From Oscillospiraceae bacterium (GTDB lineage: Bacteria > Bacillota > Clostridia > Oscillospirales > Acutalibacteraceae): a stretch of 64,000 bases of DNA. Positions 33,102-42,239 of this stretch are shown here, in pieces. The DNA is taken from NCBI GenBank assembly GCA_015065765.1, contig SVPP01000002.1, forward strand, positions 10,696 through 74,695, written 5' to 3'. The notes under the pieces were generated by a model. The model did no database searches, had not been told where the DNA came from, and worked only from the letters and a program-made list of their open reading frames with translations. Position 1 is the stretch's first letter; each line of letters opens with the position of its first letter. The position numbers were made by a program, and so were the translations under genes.

Positions 33102-33938
33102 ATGAATAAAGAGAAAAATTTAAGACCGGTGCTTTTCCGGACACTTATCGGCATTATTGCAGTAAGTTTTATTCTTTTCATAGTTTCTCTTTTTACTGAC
33201 AGAATCACGCCCCCTGAAGAAATAAACAATAACAGCGTATCTTCAAGAACAGATTATTGGACAGATGCAAAGGGTACTGTAGCTAAAGATATAGTATACG
33301 AGGAAGATCAGAACATTTATAAAAGCTCATTTATCGGTGAATACAAAAGTTTCGCCATAAATCCCAAGGTTACAAAAATCAGTAAAAACGGATGGAATCT
33401 GATTCTGCTGAATAAAGATAATATTCTTCCTGATAATTATGAAATTAATCTTTCGACTATTGCGGGCAGTGAAATCAAAATGGATGCAGATGCTGCTGAA
33501 TTTTTCAATAAAATGTATATTGAAGCTACGAGAGAAGGAATTATTCTCACACCATTCTCAGGATACAGAACGGTTTCTTTCCAGAGAAAACTTTTTGAAA
33601 ACAAAATTGAAGATATAATAATAGAAACAGGAAAAGAAGAAAAAGAGGCAGTAAATGAGGCTCTGAAATCAGTGAACATTCCTGCTTCAAGTGAGCATAA
33701 TGCAGGACTTTCCGTTGATATTATAAGCCGTGATGCTTCTTTTGCAGACACGGATGAGTATAAATGGCTTTATTCAAATGCACACAAATACGGCTTTATT
33801 CTCCGTTATCCTGAAGGTAAGGAAAAAGTAACGGGTGTTGAGTTTAAGCCTTATCACTGGCGTTTTGTAGGCATAAACGCTGCAAATGAAATGAAAAAAT
33901 CAGGTCAGTGTCTTGAAGAATATTTGAAAGTAAAATAA
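33102..33938 (+). CDS. Membrane-anchored D-alanyl-D-alanine carboxypeptidase (VanY/M15B)
   Basis: A 278-residue protein with one N-terminal membrane anchor (about residues 13-32) and an extracellular peptidase domain. M15 zinc motifs are present: [25 protein letters not shown] (S-x-H-x-x-G-x-x-x-D) and the final PYHWRFVG. Such enzymes trim the terminal D-alanine from peptidoglycan stem peptides. Two adjacent ATGs exist at 33099 and 33102; AAGGGGGG spacing favours 33102. It sits immediately before mnmG, where many related genomes carry mnmE. Confidence 0.9.
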   Translation: MNKEKNLRPVLFRTLIGIIAVSFILFIVSLFTDRITPPEEINNNSVSSRTDYWTDAKGTVAKDIVYEEDQNIYKSSFIGEYKSFAINPKVTKISKNGWNLILLNKDNILPDNYEINLSTIAGSEIKMDADAAEFFNKMYIEATREGIILTPFSGYRTVSFQRKLFENKIEDIIIETGKEEKEAVNEALKSVNIPASSEHNAGLSVDIISRDASFADTDEYKWLYSNAHKYGFILRYPEGKEKVTGVEFKPYHWRFVGINAANEMKKSGQCLEEYLKVK

Positions 33939-33957
33939 ATTTTCAGAGGGATTTTCT

Positions 33958-35847
33958 ATGCAATATTTTGCAAAACATTATGATGTTGCAGTTATCGGAG
34001 CAGGCCATGCGGGAATAGAAGCAGGGCTTGCTTCTGCGCGTCTCGGCTGTGAAACGTGCGTTTTTACAATAAATCTTGACTGGGTTGGTAACCTGCCATG
34101 CAATCCGTCAATCGGCGGCACATCAAAAGGTCACTTAGTCCGTGAAATTGACGCTCTGGGCGGTGAAATGGGCATTGCAGCAGACTTACATACTTTGCAG
34201 AACAGAATGTTAAATGTAGGTAAAGGCCCTGCTGTACACAGCCTCAGAGCGCAGATTGACAGACGTCTTTACTCACAATACATGAAGCACACACTTGAAA
34301 AACAGGAAAAACTTGAGCTGAGACAGTGTGAAATTGTAGATTTGAAGAAAAATGACAAGGGCTTGTGGGAAATGACTACAAACCTTGAAGCAATTTACAC
34401 TGCTGAGTGTGTTATTCTCGCAACCGGTACATTCCTCGGTGGTAAAATTTATGTAGGTGATGTTTCTTTTTCAAGCGGGCCTGACGGTATGTTCCCTGCT
34501 GATAAACTTTCAGAGGCTCTTGTAAGACTCGGAATTGAAACAAGAAGATTCAAAACAGGTACTCCTTCCCGTGTCAACAGAAGAAGTGTAAATACTGAAA
34601 TTCTTGAATTGCAGACCGGTGACGAAGAAACTACTCCTTTCTCATTTAATTTTAATTCTAAAATAGAAAATACAGAGCCTTGTTATGTTACATATACAAA
34701 TGCTGAAACTAAAAGAATAATTCTTGAAAATCTCCACCGTTCACCTCTTTATGGCGGAAAAATTGATGGTGTAGGTCCGAGATACTGTCCCAGCATTGAA
34801 GATAAAATTGTCAGATTTGCAGAAAAAGAGAGACATCAGATTTTTATAGAGCCTTGCGGTAGTAGTGACAATACGGAAGAAATGTATCTTCAGGGACTTT
34901 CTTCATCACTGCCTGAGGATGTTCAGCTTGCGTTTATCAGAACTATTCCGGGACTTGAAAATGCACAGGTTATGAGAACAGCATATGCTATTGAATACGA
35001 TTGTGTTGACCCACTTACACTTAAAGCTACACTTGAATTTGAAAATTTTGAGGGACTTTACGGCGCAGGTCAGTTCAACGGCTCAAGCGGATATGAAGAG
35101 GCGGCAGCTCAGGGACTTGTTGCGGGTATCAACGCTGCAAGAAAAATTCAGGGTAAAGATGAATTTATTCTTGACAGAGCAAGTTCATATATAGGAACAC
35201 TCATAGATGATCTTGTAACGAAAGGTTGCTCTGACCCATACAGAATGATGACATCACGTTCTGAATACAGACTTATTTTAAGGCAGGACAATGCAGACCT
35301 TCGTCTTACCGAAAAAGGATATGAAATCGGTCTTATCAGTGAAGAAAGATACAGACTCTTCTTACACAAAAAAGAACTTATAAAAGAAGAAGATAAACGA
35401 GTTAAAAGCGTAGTAATATCGCCATCTGAAAGACTTAATGAGGTACTTGTTTCACGTGAAACAGCACCCATAAAAACAGGTGTACGGCTCTCTGAACTTA
35501 TTAAAAGACCTCAGCTTGATTATAAAGTTCTTGCTGAGTTTGATACTGAAAGACCTGACCTTCCAAAGGAAATATTTGAACAGGTCGAAATAGAAATTAA
35601 ATATGAAGGATATATAAAAAGGCAGAAGTCACAGATAGACGAAATGCGTCGTCTTGAAAAGAAAAAGATAGATTTCATAAAGGATTACAAAGAAATTGTA
35701 GGACTTCGTCTTGAAGCTCAGGAAAAGCTTAACAAAGTCAGACCTGCAAATATTGGTCAGGCATCAAGAATTTCCGGTGTAAGCCCTGCAGATATTTCCG
35801 TACTTCTTATTTATCTATCATCCCTTGGAAAGGAAAACAGACAATGA
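33958..35847 (+). CDS. mnmG: tRNA uridine 5-carboxymethylaminomethyl modification enzyme MnmG (GidA)
   Basis: A 629-residue FAD enzyme. The dinucleotide motif [19 protein letters not shown] lies at residues 12-30; [29 protein letters not shown] and the second signature [16 protein letters not shown] are family markers. With MnmE it installs the cmnm5 group on the wobble uridine of tRNAs. Its usual partner mnmE is absent from the window. Codons 498-502 (VSRET) contain a perfect parS site. Its 3' end overlaps rsmG by four bases. Confidence 0.98.
   Translation: MQYFAKHYDVAVIGAGHAGIEAGLASARLGCETCVFTINLDWVGNLPCNPSIGGTSKGHLVREIDALGGEMGIAADLHTLQNRMLNVGKGPAVHSLRAQIDRRLYSQYMKHTLEKQEKLELRQCEIVDLKKNDKGLWEMTTNLEAIYTAECVILATGTFLGGKIYVGDVSFSSGPDGMFPADKLSEALVRLGIETRRFKTGTPSRVNRRSVNTEILELQTGDEETTPFSFNFNSKIENTEPCYVTYTNAETKRIILENLHRSPLYGGKIDGVGPRYCPSIEDKIVRFAEKERHQIFIEPCGSSDNTEEMYLQGLSSSLPEDVQLAFIRTIPGLENAQVMRTAYAIEYDCVDPLTLKATLEFENFEGLYGAGQFNGSSGYEEAAAQGLVAGINAARKIQGKDEFILDRASSYIGTLIDDLVTKGCSDPYRMMTSRSEYRLILRQDNADLRLTEKGYEIGLISEERYRLFLHKKELIKEEDKRVKSVVISPSERLNEVLVSRETAPIKTGVRLSELIKRPQLDYKVLAEFDTERPDLPKEIFEQVEIEIKYEGYIKRQKSQIDEMRRLEKKKIDFIKDYKEIVGLRLEAQEKLNKVRPANIGQASRISGVSPADISVLLIYLSSLGKENRQ
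35448..35463. other. parS site 1 (inside mnmG)
   Basis: A perfect 16-base palindrome TGTTTCACGTGAAACA, identical to the consensus ParB/Spo0J binding site of Firmicutes. It lies in mnmG and encodes VSRET (residues 498-502). Confidence 0.96.
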
Positions 35848-36569
35848 TTATTTCTAAAGAATTATTTATTAATTCTCTCAAACCTTTCAATATAACTCTC
35901 ACTGACGAAAAAATTGAAATGTTTGATAAATATGCATCTCTTCTTATAGAGTGGAATTCAAAATTCAATCTTACAGCTATCAAAGACCCGGATGGGATTG
36001 TTGTCAAACATTTCGTTGACAGCCTTGCGGTTCTTTCTGAAAACAAGCTCGAAGGAACACTCATAGATGTTGGTACCGGTGCAGGTTTTCCCGGACTTCC
36101 CCTTTTGATAGCTAACGATAATCTTGAAGTTACTTTCCTTGACAGCACAGGTAAAAAAATTAAGTTTATTGAAACTGTTCTTGATGAACTTGGTTTATTT
36201 GCTGATACTGTGAATGCAAGAGCTGAGGAAGCAGCAAAGGATGAGTTTTTACGAGAAAGCTTTGATTTTGCTACTGCAAGAGCAGTTTCAAATTTACGTG
36301 ATTTATCTGAATATTGCTTACCATTCGTAAAGGTCGGCGGTAAATTCATATCTATGAAAAGTGCTAAAACCGACGAAGAAATCAAAGATGCAAAAGAAGC
36401 TATCAGAGTTCTTGGCGGTGAAATTGAAAAGGTAAATTCTTTTGAACTTGCCGATTGCGGAGAAAGAACACTTATTTTCATAAAAAAAGTTCGTCCTACT
36501 CCGACAAAATATCCGAGAAATTATTCTCAGATTGTAAAGAATCCTATTGTTTCACGTGAAACAAAGTAA
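35844..36569 (+). CDS. rsmG: 16S rRNA (guanine-527-N7) methyltransferase RsmG (GidB)
   Basis: A 241-residue SAM methyltransferase. Motif I is [36 protein letters not shown] near the N-terminus and [20 protein letters not shown] are family markers. It methylates G527 of 16S rRNA. The start overlaps the mnmG stop by four bases (ATGA). The last codons VSRET-K are written by a perfect parS site, so the C-terminal tail is shaped by ParB binding. Confidence 0.97.
   Translation: MIISKELFINSLKPFNITLTDEKIEMFDKYASLLIEWNSKFNLTAIKDPDGIVVKHFVDSLAVLSENKLEGTLIDVGTGAGFPGLPLLIANDNLEVTFLDSTGKKIKFIETVLDELGLFADTVNARAEEAAKDEFLRESFDFATARAVSNLRDLSEYCLPFVKVGGKFISMKSAKTDEEIKDAKEAIRVLGGEIEKVNSFELADCGERTLIFIKKVRPTPTKYPRNYSQIVKNPIVSRETK
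36548..36563. other. parS site 2 (end of rsmG)
   Basis: A perfect TGTTTCACGTGAAACA, 1100 bases from site 1. It spells VSRET in the same codon phase as in mnmG, as residues 236-240 of RsmG. Confidence 0.96.
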
Positions 36570-36610
36570 AAATACAAAAATTTTTGTCGTAATTTTCTGC
36601 TGGACAAACT

Positions 36611-36669
36611 TCCTCCAAAGGTGTATTCTTGACTTACGGAAATCAAGTCAGGAAACATTTTTTGGAGGA
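36611..36669 (+). promoter_or_regulatory. Leader able to sequester the noc-like gene ribosome binding site
   Basis: TCCTCCAAA (36611-36619) is perfectly complementary to TTTGGAGGA (36661-36669), which contains the GGAGG of the following gene. An inner stem (TGACTT 36630-36635 with AAGTCA 36645-36650) would bring the two together. The nested fold would hide the ribosome binding site. Existence of the pairing is seen in sequence; regulation is inference. Confidence 0.5.
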
Positions 36670-36677
36670 TTTTTTTA

Positions 36678-37466
36678 ATGCAAACAGAATCTGCAGGGAA
36701 AATTGTTTTAATAAGATGTAACAAGATAAATCCTTCAAAATTGAAATTTAACTCATTTGGTGGCAATATTACAGAATTATCGGAAAGTATAAGAAAACAT
36801 GGATTTATGCAGCCTTTGAACGTAAGACCACTTAATTACGGTATGTATGAAATTATAAGCGGTAACAGAAGACTTTCTGCTGCAAAGCTTGCCGGTATTT
36901 CTTCTGTTCCGTGTATCATAACGGATACTGATGAAAAAACTGCTGCTAAAATGAATTTTATTGAAAATTCATTCAGAAATAAATATTCAGTTTTTAAAGA
37001 AGCCGATATTATAAAAATGCTTATTCTTAACTATGAATTCGGAATTGATGAAGTTTCAGATATGATTTTTTGTGAAAATTCAGAAATAATAAGTAAGCTC
37101 AGAATACTTCATTTTTCGCGGGAAAACAGAATAAAAGCTGAAAATTCAGGTCTTTCTTTCAAGCAGTGTAAATCACTGTTAAAGCTTGAAAATACTGAGT
37201 TTTTCAATGATACTCTCAATGAAATTATACGTGAAAAACTTAATGATTTGCAAACAGAAGAATATGTTGATAAAATACTAAAAAATCTTCATAACACTGT
37301 AATTTTCAAAGATATAAAGCTTTTTACAAATACTATTTCAAATGCTGTTGAAAAAATGAAATCAGCAGGAGTCAAAGTTATTTATGATAAACAAGAAGAT
37401 AATGAAAAAATAAGTTTTTCGATAATTATTCCGAAAAGTACAAACAACGCTATAAAGTCGCAATAA
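36678..37466 (+). CDS. Divergent ParB-family protein in the noc position
   Basis: A 262-residue ParB/Noc-like protein. The nucleotide-binding box reads SGNRRLSAAKLAG (G62, N63, R64, R65), where ParB has GERR, and ENSFR (96-100), where ParB has ENLQR. Thus GxRR and ENxxR are kept but the acidic residue is lost. The helix-turn-helix region (about 118-165) is diverged. The position between rsmG and parA matches noc of B. subtilis. However, the N-terminal amphipathic membrane helix typical of Noc is not obvious. It could be a nucleoid-occlusion factor or a diverged partition protein; the binding site is unknown. A+T content and Asn/Lys/Ile content are higher than in the true parB downstream. Confidence 0.8.
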   Translation: MQTESAGKIVLIRCNKINPSKLKFNSFGGNITELSESIRKHGFMQPLNVRPLNYGMYEIISGNRRLSAAKLAGISSVPCIITDTDEKTAAKMNFIENSFRNKYSVFKEADIIKMLILNYEFGIDEVSDMIFCENSEIISKLRILHFSRENRIKAENSGLSFKQCKSLLKLENTEFFNDTLNEIIREKLNDLQTEEYVDKILKNLHNTVIFKDIKLFTNTISNAVEKMKSAGVKVIYDKQEDNEKISFSIIIPKSTNNAIKSQ

Positions 37467-37532
37467 ATGCGGTTTTATATACAAGGGCATTTTGCCCACC
37501 CATATCTTTCTCTTTCACACCCCACATCCACA

Positions 37533-37574
37533 AACAGCGAAGGAGCAGTCAGTAATGGCTGCTCCTTTGCTGTT
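37533..37574 (+). terminator. Long hairpin abutting parS site 3
   Basis: Arms AACAGCGAAGGAGCAG (37533-37548) and CTGCTCCTTTGCTGTT (37559-37574) pair over 16 positions with one G-T wobble. TTGTTTC follows rather than a clean T run, so it is either a weak terminator of the noc-like gene or a structural element next to parS. Confidence 0.65.
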
Positions 37575-37589
37575 GTTTCACGTGAAACA
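37574..37589. other. parS site 3 (noc-like/parA gap)
   Basis: A perfect TGTTTCACGTGAAACA, 1026 bases from site 2, between the noc-like gene and the parA promoter. It abuts a long hairpin. Confidence 0.96.
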
Positions 37590-37641
37590 TTTTATACAAA
37601 AATATTTTGTCTTTTCATTATAAATAATAACACTAAATTTC

Positions 37642-37670
37642 TTGCAATTTTATTATATCTATGATATAAT
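37642..37670 (+). promoter_or_regulatory. parA-parB promoter
   Basis: TTGCAA (37642-37647), a 17-base spacer and TATAAT (37665-37670), 54 bases before the parA ATG. parS site 3 lies 53 bases upstream of the -35, a layout that would allow ParB to influence transcription. Confidence 0.72.
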
Positions 37671-37724
37671 AAGTTAATTATTATGGAGAAGGTTGCCGTT
37701 CTTTCAGATAGGAGAACTTTATAT

Positions 37725-38492
37725 ATGGGAAAAACCATTGCTATAGTTAATCAAAAAGGCGGTGTCGGTAAGACAACAACTGCCGTTAATCTCGTTGCTG
37801 CCCTTGGCAGTAAAGGTTATAAAACTCTGCTTGTTGATATTGATCCTCAGGGTAATACAACAAGCGGCTTAGGTGTGAATAAAAGAAATATTTCAAAATC
37901 TTCTTATGATCTGCTTACAGGTAATGCAAGAGCCCAGGAAGTTATTATAAGCACTGAATTTAAAAATGTCAGTGTTATTCCTTCCAGTATTAATCTTGCA
38001 GGTGCTGAAATAGAACTTGTGGACATCAAAAACAGAGAAGCAAGATTAAAAAATGCATTGGCACTTGTAAAAAATGATTTTGATTTTATTTTCCTTGATT
38101 GCCCCCCTTCACTTGGTCTTATAACTTTAAACGCACTTTGTTGCACAGATACGTTCTTCGTGCCCATACAGTGCGAATATTACGCCTTAGAGGGACTTTC
38201 ACAGCTTATGTCAACAGTAAGACAGGTTAAGAAGCTTTATAACGAATATATCGACCTTGAAGGCATTCTGCTTACAATGTATGACGGAAGGCTTAATCTT
38301 ACTCAACAAGTAGTTGAAGAGGTTAAAAAATTTTTTCCGAAAAAAGTCTATTCAACAGTAATTCCGAGAAATGTAAGATTATCAGAAGCTCCTTCATTCG
38401 GACAACCTGTTATATATTACGATAAATCTTCCAGAGGTTCAGAAGCTTACATGAATCTGGCAGATGAATTTTTGAAATTAAACAAGAAATAA
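37725..38492 (+). CDS. parA: Chromosome partition ATPase ParA (Soj)
   Basis: A 255-residue deviant Walker A ATPase: AIVNQKGGVGKTTTAVNL near residue 5-22, Walker A' LLVDIDPQGNTTSGLG, and Walker B FIFLDCPPSLGLIT. It dimerises on DNA with ATP and cooperates with ParB to segregate origins; in B. subtilis Soj also controls DnaA. The ATG at 37725 gives the standard Soj length and follows GGAG; an ATG at 37683 would add 14 residues of non-family sequence. Thirteen bases before parB. Confidence 0.97.
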   Translation: MGKTIAIVNQKGGVGKTTTAVNLVAALGSKGYKTLLVDIDPQGNTTSGLGVNKRNISKSSYDLLTGNARAQEVIISTEFKNVSVIPSSINLAGAEIELVDIKNREARLKNALALVKNDFDFIFLDCPPSLGLITLNALCCTDTFFVPIQCEYYALEGLSQLMSTVRQVKKLYNEYIDLEGILLTMYDGRLNLTQQVVEEVKKFFPKKVYSTVIPRNVRLSEAPSFGQPVIYYDKSSRGSEAYMNLADEFLKLNKK

Positions 38493-38504
38493 GGAAGTGA
38501 ATAT

Positions 38505-39359
38505 ATGGCAAAGAAAGGACTCGGCAGAGGAATTGAATCTCTCTTTACTGAAAATTCTTTAGAAGAAATAAACTCTTCTTCCACAGAAAAAGTAAAATTG
38601 GTTGATATCGTACCTAACAAAGACCAGCCAAGAAAAAAATTCAACGATGAATCTCTTTCAGAGCTTGCAGACAGTATTTTACAGCACGGTGTAATTCAAC
38701 CTCTTCTCGTACGTCCCCTTTCAGGCGGTACATATCAGCTTGTAGCCGGTGAAAGAAGATGGCGTGCATCAAGAATGGCCGGCCTCAAAGAAGTTCCTGT
38801 TGTTATAAAAGACCTTTCTGATGAAGAAGCATCAGTAATCGCTATGATAGAGAATCTTCAGCGTGAGGACTTAAATCCCATTGAAGAGGCTGACGGAATA
38901 AAATATCTTATGATAAAATACGGTCTTACGCAGGAAGAAGTCAGCGAAAGAGTCGGAAAATCACGCTCTGCAGTTGCAAACTCACTGAGACTTCTTAAGC
39001 TTCCTGAAAGTATTACAGAATATGTGAGAGACGGTATTATTTCAGCAGGTCATGCAAAATCTCTTCTTCCTCTCGAAGATGAAGAAAAGATGATTTCTCT
39101 CTGCAACAGAATTATTGCAGAAAACCTTTCGGTCAGAGAAACTGAAAAAATCGTGAAAGATATGCTGATTGAAAAGAAAGCAAAAAAGAAAAAATCAAGA
39201 GATAAATTTTTCGATGAAGTTGAACTTTCACTTAAAGATTCTCTCAAGAGAAAAATTAAAATAAATTCAACTTCAAAAAATAAAGGTACTATTACAATCG
39301 AATTTTTCGATAAAGAAGACCTTGTAAATTTTGTAAAATATTTTGATGAAAATAAATGA
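38505..39359 (+). CDS. parB: Chromosome partition protein ParB (Spo0J)
   Basis: A 284-residue ParB. The CTP-binding motifs are intact: VAGERRWRASRMAG (G82-E83-R84-R85) and IENLQREDLNPIEEA. The helix-turn-helix is YGLTQEEVSERVGKSRSAVANSLRLL, and a lysine-rich linker leads to a C-terminal dimerisation domain. It would load at the three parS sites upstream and slide as a clamp, recruiting SMC. Downstream of parA in one operon. Confidence 0.98.
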   Translation: MAKKGLGRGIESLFTENSLEEINSSSTEKVKLVDIVPNKDQPRKKFNDESLSELADSILQHGVIQPLLVRPLSGGTYQLVAGERRWRASRMAGLKEVPVVIKDLSDEEASVIAMIENLQREDLNPIEEADGIKYLMIKYGLTQEEVSERVGKSRSAVANSLRLLKLPESITEYVRDGIISAGHAKSLLPLEDEEKMISLCNRIIAENLSVRETEKIVKDMLIEKKAKKKKSRDKFFDEVELSLKDSLKRKIKINSTSKNKGTITIEFFDKEDLVNFVKYFDENK

Positions 39360-39374
39360 TAGGAGAAGATTCAG

Positions 39375-40643
39375 ATGTTAGACATTAAAGTTATCAGAGA
39401 AAACCCCGAAAAAGTTAAAGCAGCCATGAAAACAAGAAATAAAGACATGGATGCTCTTGTAGATGAAGTACTTGCAATAGACGCAGAACGAAGAGTTCTT
39501 ATGACAAAAACTGATGCTCTCAAACAGGAACAGAATGAAGCAAGTAAAAAAATTCCTCAGATAAAAAAAGAAGGCGGAGATATCTCCGAAATCATGAAGA
39601 GAATGAACGAAATCAAAGAGCTTATCAAAGCTAATGATGCTGTTCTCTCTGAGCTTGAGGAAAAACAGAAGAAAATTATGTATGAATTTCCCAACATTCC
39701 CAGCGAAACAACACCTATCGGTAAAGATGATTCAGAAAATGTTGAAATCAGAAAATGGGGTGAGCCGAGAAATTTTGATTTTGAAGCAAAAGCTCATTGG
39801 GATATCGGTGCAAACTTAGGCATTCTTGATCCTGAAACAGCAGCTAAAGTTACCGGCACAAGATTCCATTTCTATAAAGGTCTCGGTGCAAGACTTGAAA
39901 GAGCTATTATCAACTTTTTCCTTAATACTCATATTGAAAACGGATATACAGAGGTTATGCCTCCCTATATGGTAAACCGTGCATCAATGACAGGCACAGG
40001 TCAGCTTCCTAAATTTGAAGAAGACGCATTTAAAACAACTAATGATTATTTCCTCATTCCTACAGCTGAAGTTCCTGTAACAAACATGCACCGCGACGAA
40101 ATTCTTGACGGAGCAAAGCTTCCTATCAGCTATTGCGCATATTCTGCATGTTTCAGAGCAGAAGCAGGCTCAGCAGGCAGAGATACAAGAGGTCTTATCA
40201 GACAGCATCAGTTCAATAAAGTTGAACTTGTAAAATTTGCAGACCCCGAAACATCTTATGAAGAGCTCGAAAAGCTTACAAACGACGCTGAAAGAGTTCT
40301 TCAGCTTCTCGGTCTTCCTTACAGAGTTGTGGCACTCTCATCAGGCGATATCGGCTTCTCATCAGCTAAAACTTATGATATCGAGGTATGGATGCCTTCT
40401 TACGGCAGATACGTTGAAATTTCTTCATGCTCAAACTTTGAAGATTTCCAGGCAAGACGTGCTTCTATCAGATTCAAGAAAGACCAGAAATCAAAAGCTC
40501 AGCTTGTTCATACTCTTAACGGTTCAGGTGTTGCAATCGGCAGAACAACTGCTGCAATTCTTGAAAACTTCCAGAATGAAGACGGCAGCGTAACAATTCC
40601 TGATGTACTTGTACCTTATATGGGAACAGATATTATTAAATAA
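39375..40643 (+). CDS. serS: Seryl-tRNA synthetase
   Basis: A 422-residue class II synthetase. The N-terminal coiled-coil arm (residues about 25-110) contacts the long variable arm of tRNA-Ser. Motif 2 is [21 protein letters not shown] and motif 3 is [20 protein letters not shown]. Fifteen bases after parB, probably in the same transcript. No T-box leader is seen. It directly precedes the oriC-like segment. Confidence 0.98.
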   Translation: MLDIKVIRENPEKVKAAMKTRNKDMDALVDEVLAIDAERRVLMTKTDALKQEQNEASKKIPQIKKEGGDISEIMKRMNEIKELIKANDAVLSELEEKQKKIMYEFPNIPSETTPIGKDDSENVEIRKWGEPRNFDFEAKAHWDIGANLGILDPETAAKVTGTRFHFYKGLGARLERAIINFFLNTHIENGYTEVMPPYMVNRASMTGTGQLPKFEEDAFKTTNDYFLIPTAEVPVTNMHRDEILDGAKLPISYCAYSACFRAEAGSAGRDTRGLIRQHQFNKVELVKFADPETSYEELEKLTNDAERVLQLLGLPYRVVALSSGDIGFSSAKTYDIEVWMPSYGRYVEISSCSNFEDFQARRASIRFKKDQKSKAQLVHTLNGSGVAIGRTTAAILENFQNEDGSVTIPDVLVPYMGTDIIK

Positions 40644-40654
40644 AATATAAAAAG

Positions 40655-40865
40655 TTTTCCACAATTTTTTACATTTTCCACACAGAGTTTTTCAACTTTT
40701 CATTTTTGTAAATTTTTACAACAGAAATGTTAAAAGTTATGAAAAAGTTTTCAAAACAAAAAACTACAAAAATTTCAAGTAATAACAGGCTTTGAATAGG
40801 TTTTACCAAATTTCAACAGTACCTACTACTACTACTAAAATAATTATATCTTTATTTTCTTTATC
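40655..40865 (+). other. oriC: Candidate oriC: DnaA-box-like sites, DnaA-trio array and A+T-rich unwinding element
   Basis: In the 237-base serS-dnaN gap there are two TTTTCCACA sites (40655-40663 and 40674-40682), each one mismatch from the DnaA-box consensus. A palindrome TTGTAAATTTTTACAA follows at 40706-40721. At 40823-40837 the plus strand reads five consecutive CTA units, that is TAG units on the minus strand, matching the DnaA-trio element (3'-[G/A]AT-5' repeats) that guides DnaA onto single-stranded DNA in B. subtilis. A pure A+T-rich stretch (40838-40865) follows, ending 15 bases before dnaN. Motifs are seen directly; the origin role is inferred. Confidence 0.72.
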
Positions 40866-40880
40866 ACGGAGGTTTCTGAA

Positions 40881-41987
40881 ATGAGAGTAATTTGCGACAC
40901 ACAAAAATTATCAGAGGTTTGTCAGGTAATTCAGAAAGTAGTTTCTACAAAATCTACAATTCCCGCATTGGAAGGAATTTTACTTAAAGCTCTCGGTAAC
41001 GAGCTTATCTTAAGTGCATATGACCTTGAAGTTGGTATTAACACTTCTATAAATGCAAAAATTGAAGAGCCGGGCAGTATTGTTCTCAATGCAAAAACTC
41101 TTTGTGATATTCTCCGTCATCTTCCCGGTGAAACAGTTTCAATTTTCTCAGAAGATGACAGACTTAAATATAAAATAAAGAGCGGTGAATCTGAGTTTTC
41201 TCTTATGGGAATTTCTGCTACAGATTTCCCTGAAATTCCAAATGTAGATTCAGGTTTCCCGATTGTTGTTGATAATAAAATTCTCAGAGAAATGGTAAGC
41301 CAGACAATTTTTGCAGTTGCTGCAAATGATTCAAAGGTTATTCACACAGGTATAAAATTTGAGATTTCTGAAAAGAAAATCAAGCTTGTTGCACTTGACG
41401 GTTTCCGTCTTGCAATCAGAACAGAAAATATTGATTATTCAGGAAACGATGTTTCTTTTGTTGTTCCCGCTAAATCAATTGACGAGGTTGTAAAAACTGC
41501 AGTTTCTCCTGATGGTGTTATTGCAATCAATGTGGGCAAGAGACACATCAGTTTTGAAGTTGAAAATTATACAATTGTTTCAAGACTTCTTGAAGGTGAA
41601 TTCCTTAACTATACAACTGCAATTCCCCTTTCAGGCACAACTGTAGCCCGCGTTGATACAAAAACATTTATTCAGAGTATTGAGAGAACTTCTCTTATTA
41701 TCACTGATAAATTCAAGAGTCCTCTGAGATGTATTTTTGATACAGATTCAATTAAAATTTCTTCTGTTACTTCAGTTGGTACTGCAAACGATAAAATTCC
41801 TGCAAAAATTGATGGTGGCAGAGTTGAAATTGGTTTCAACAATAAATACATTTTTGATGCTCTTAAAAATTGTAATGTTGATGAGGTAAGAATTGAACTT
41901 AACGGACCTACTTCTCCTATTGTTATTCTTCCTCCTGAAAATGATAATTTCCTTTATCTTGTATTACCTATGAGGTTGAAAGCGTAA
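40881..41987 (+). CDS. dnaN: DNA polymerase III beta sliding clamp
   Basis: A 368-residue clamp protein with three repeated clamp domains. Typical segments are [35 protein letters not shown] and the C-terminal [19 protein letters not shown] that ends in the family MR motif. It tethers polymerase to DNA. CGGAGG precedes the ATG. Its stop overlaps the yaaA start by one base (TAATG). In most Firmicutes dnaA lies immediately upstream; here serS does. Confidence 0.98.
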   Translation: MRVICDTQKLSEVCQVIQKVVSTKSTIPALEGILLKALGNELILSAYDLEVGINTSINAKIEEPGSIVLNAKTLCDILRHLPGETVSIFSEDDRLKYKIKSGESEFSLMGISATDFPEIPNVDSGFPIVVDNKILREMVSQTIFAVAANDSKVIHTGIKFEISEKKIKLVALDGFRLAIRTENIDYSGNDVSFVVPAKSIDEVVKTAVSPDGVIAINVGKRHISFEVENYTIVSRLLEGEFLNYTTAIPLSGTTVARVDTKTFIQSIERTSLIITDKFKSPLRCIFDTDSIKISSVTSVGTANDKIPAKIDGGRVEIGFNNKYIFDALKNCNVDEVRIELNGPTSPIVILPPENDNFLYLVLPMRLKA

Positions 41988-42226
41988 TGAAAATTAAAGT
42001 TCGTGTAAAAGAAAAAGAATCTAAAAAAATTTCTATATCAACTGAGTTTATAAGACTGGATGCTTTTTTAAAAATGTGTGATGCTGTTCAGTCGGGCGGT
42101 CATGCAAAAATTGTTATTCAGGAAGGCGAAGTAAAAGTCAACGGCGAAGTTTGTACTCAGCGTGGTAAAAAAATGCGTGTCGGTGACAAAGCTGAGTTTG
42201 ACAGAAAAATTTATGAGATAGTTTAA
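41987..42226 (+). CDS. yaaA: S4-domain RNA-binding protein YaaA (RlbA)
   Basis: A 79-residue protein that is essentially one S4 domain: [47 protein letters not shown]. The fixed place between dnaN and recF identifies it as YaaA/RlbA, implicated in 50S ribosome assembly. It is translationally coupled to dnaN. Confidence 0.94.
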   Translation: MKIKVRVKEKESKKISISTEFIRLDAFLKMCDAVQSGGHAKIVIQEGEVKVNGEVCTQRGKKMRVGDKAEFDRKIYEIV

Positions 42227-42239
42227 AAGGATCTCTGAA

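Noticed and set aside
40823..40837. Short tandem CTA repeat as a microsatellite or CRISPR fragment
   Set aside because: Only five three-base units with no spacers; position before an A+T-rich stretch at dnaN fits a DnaA-trio better.
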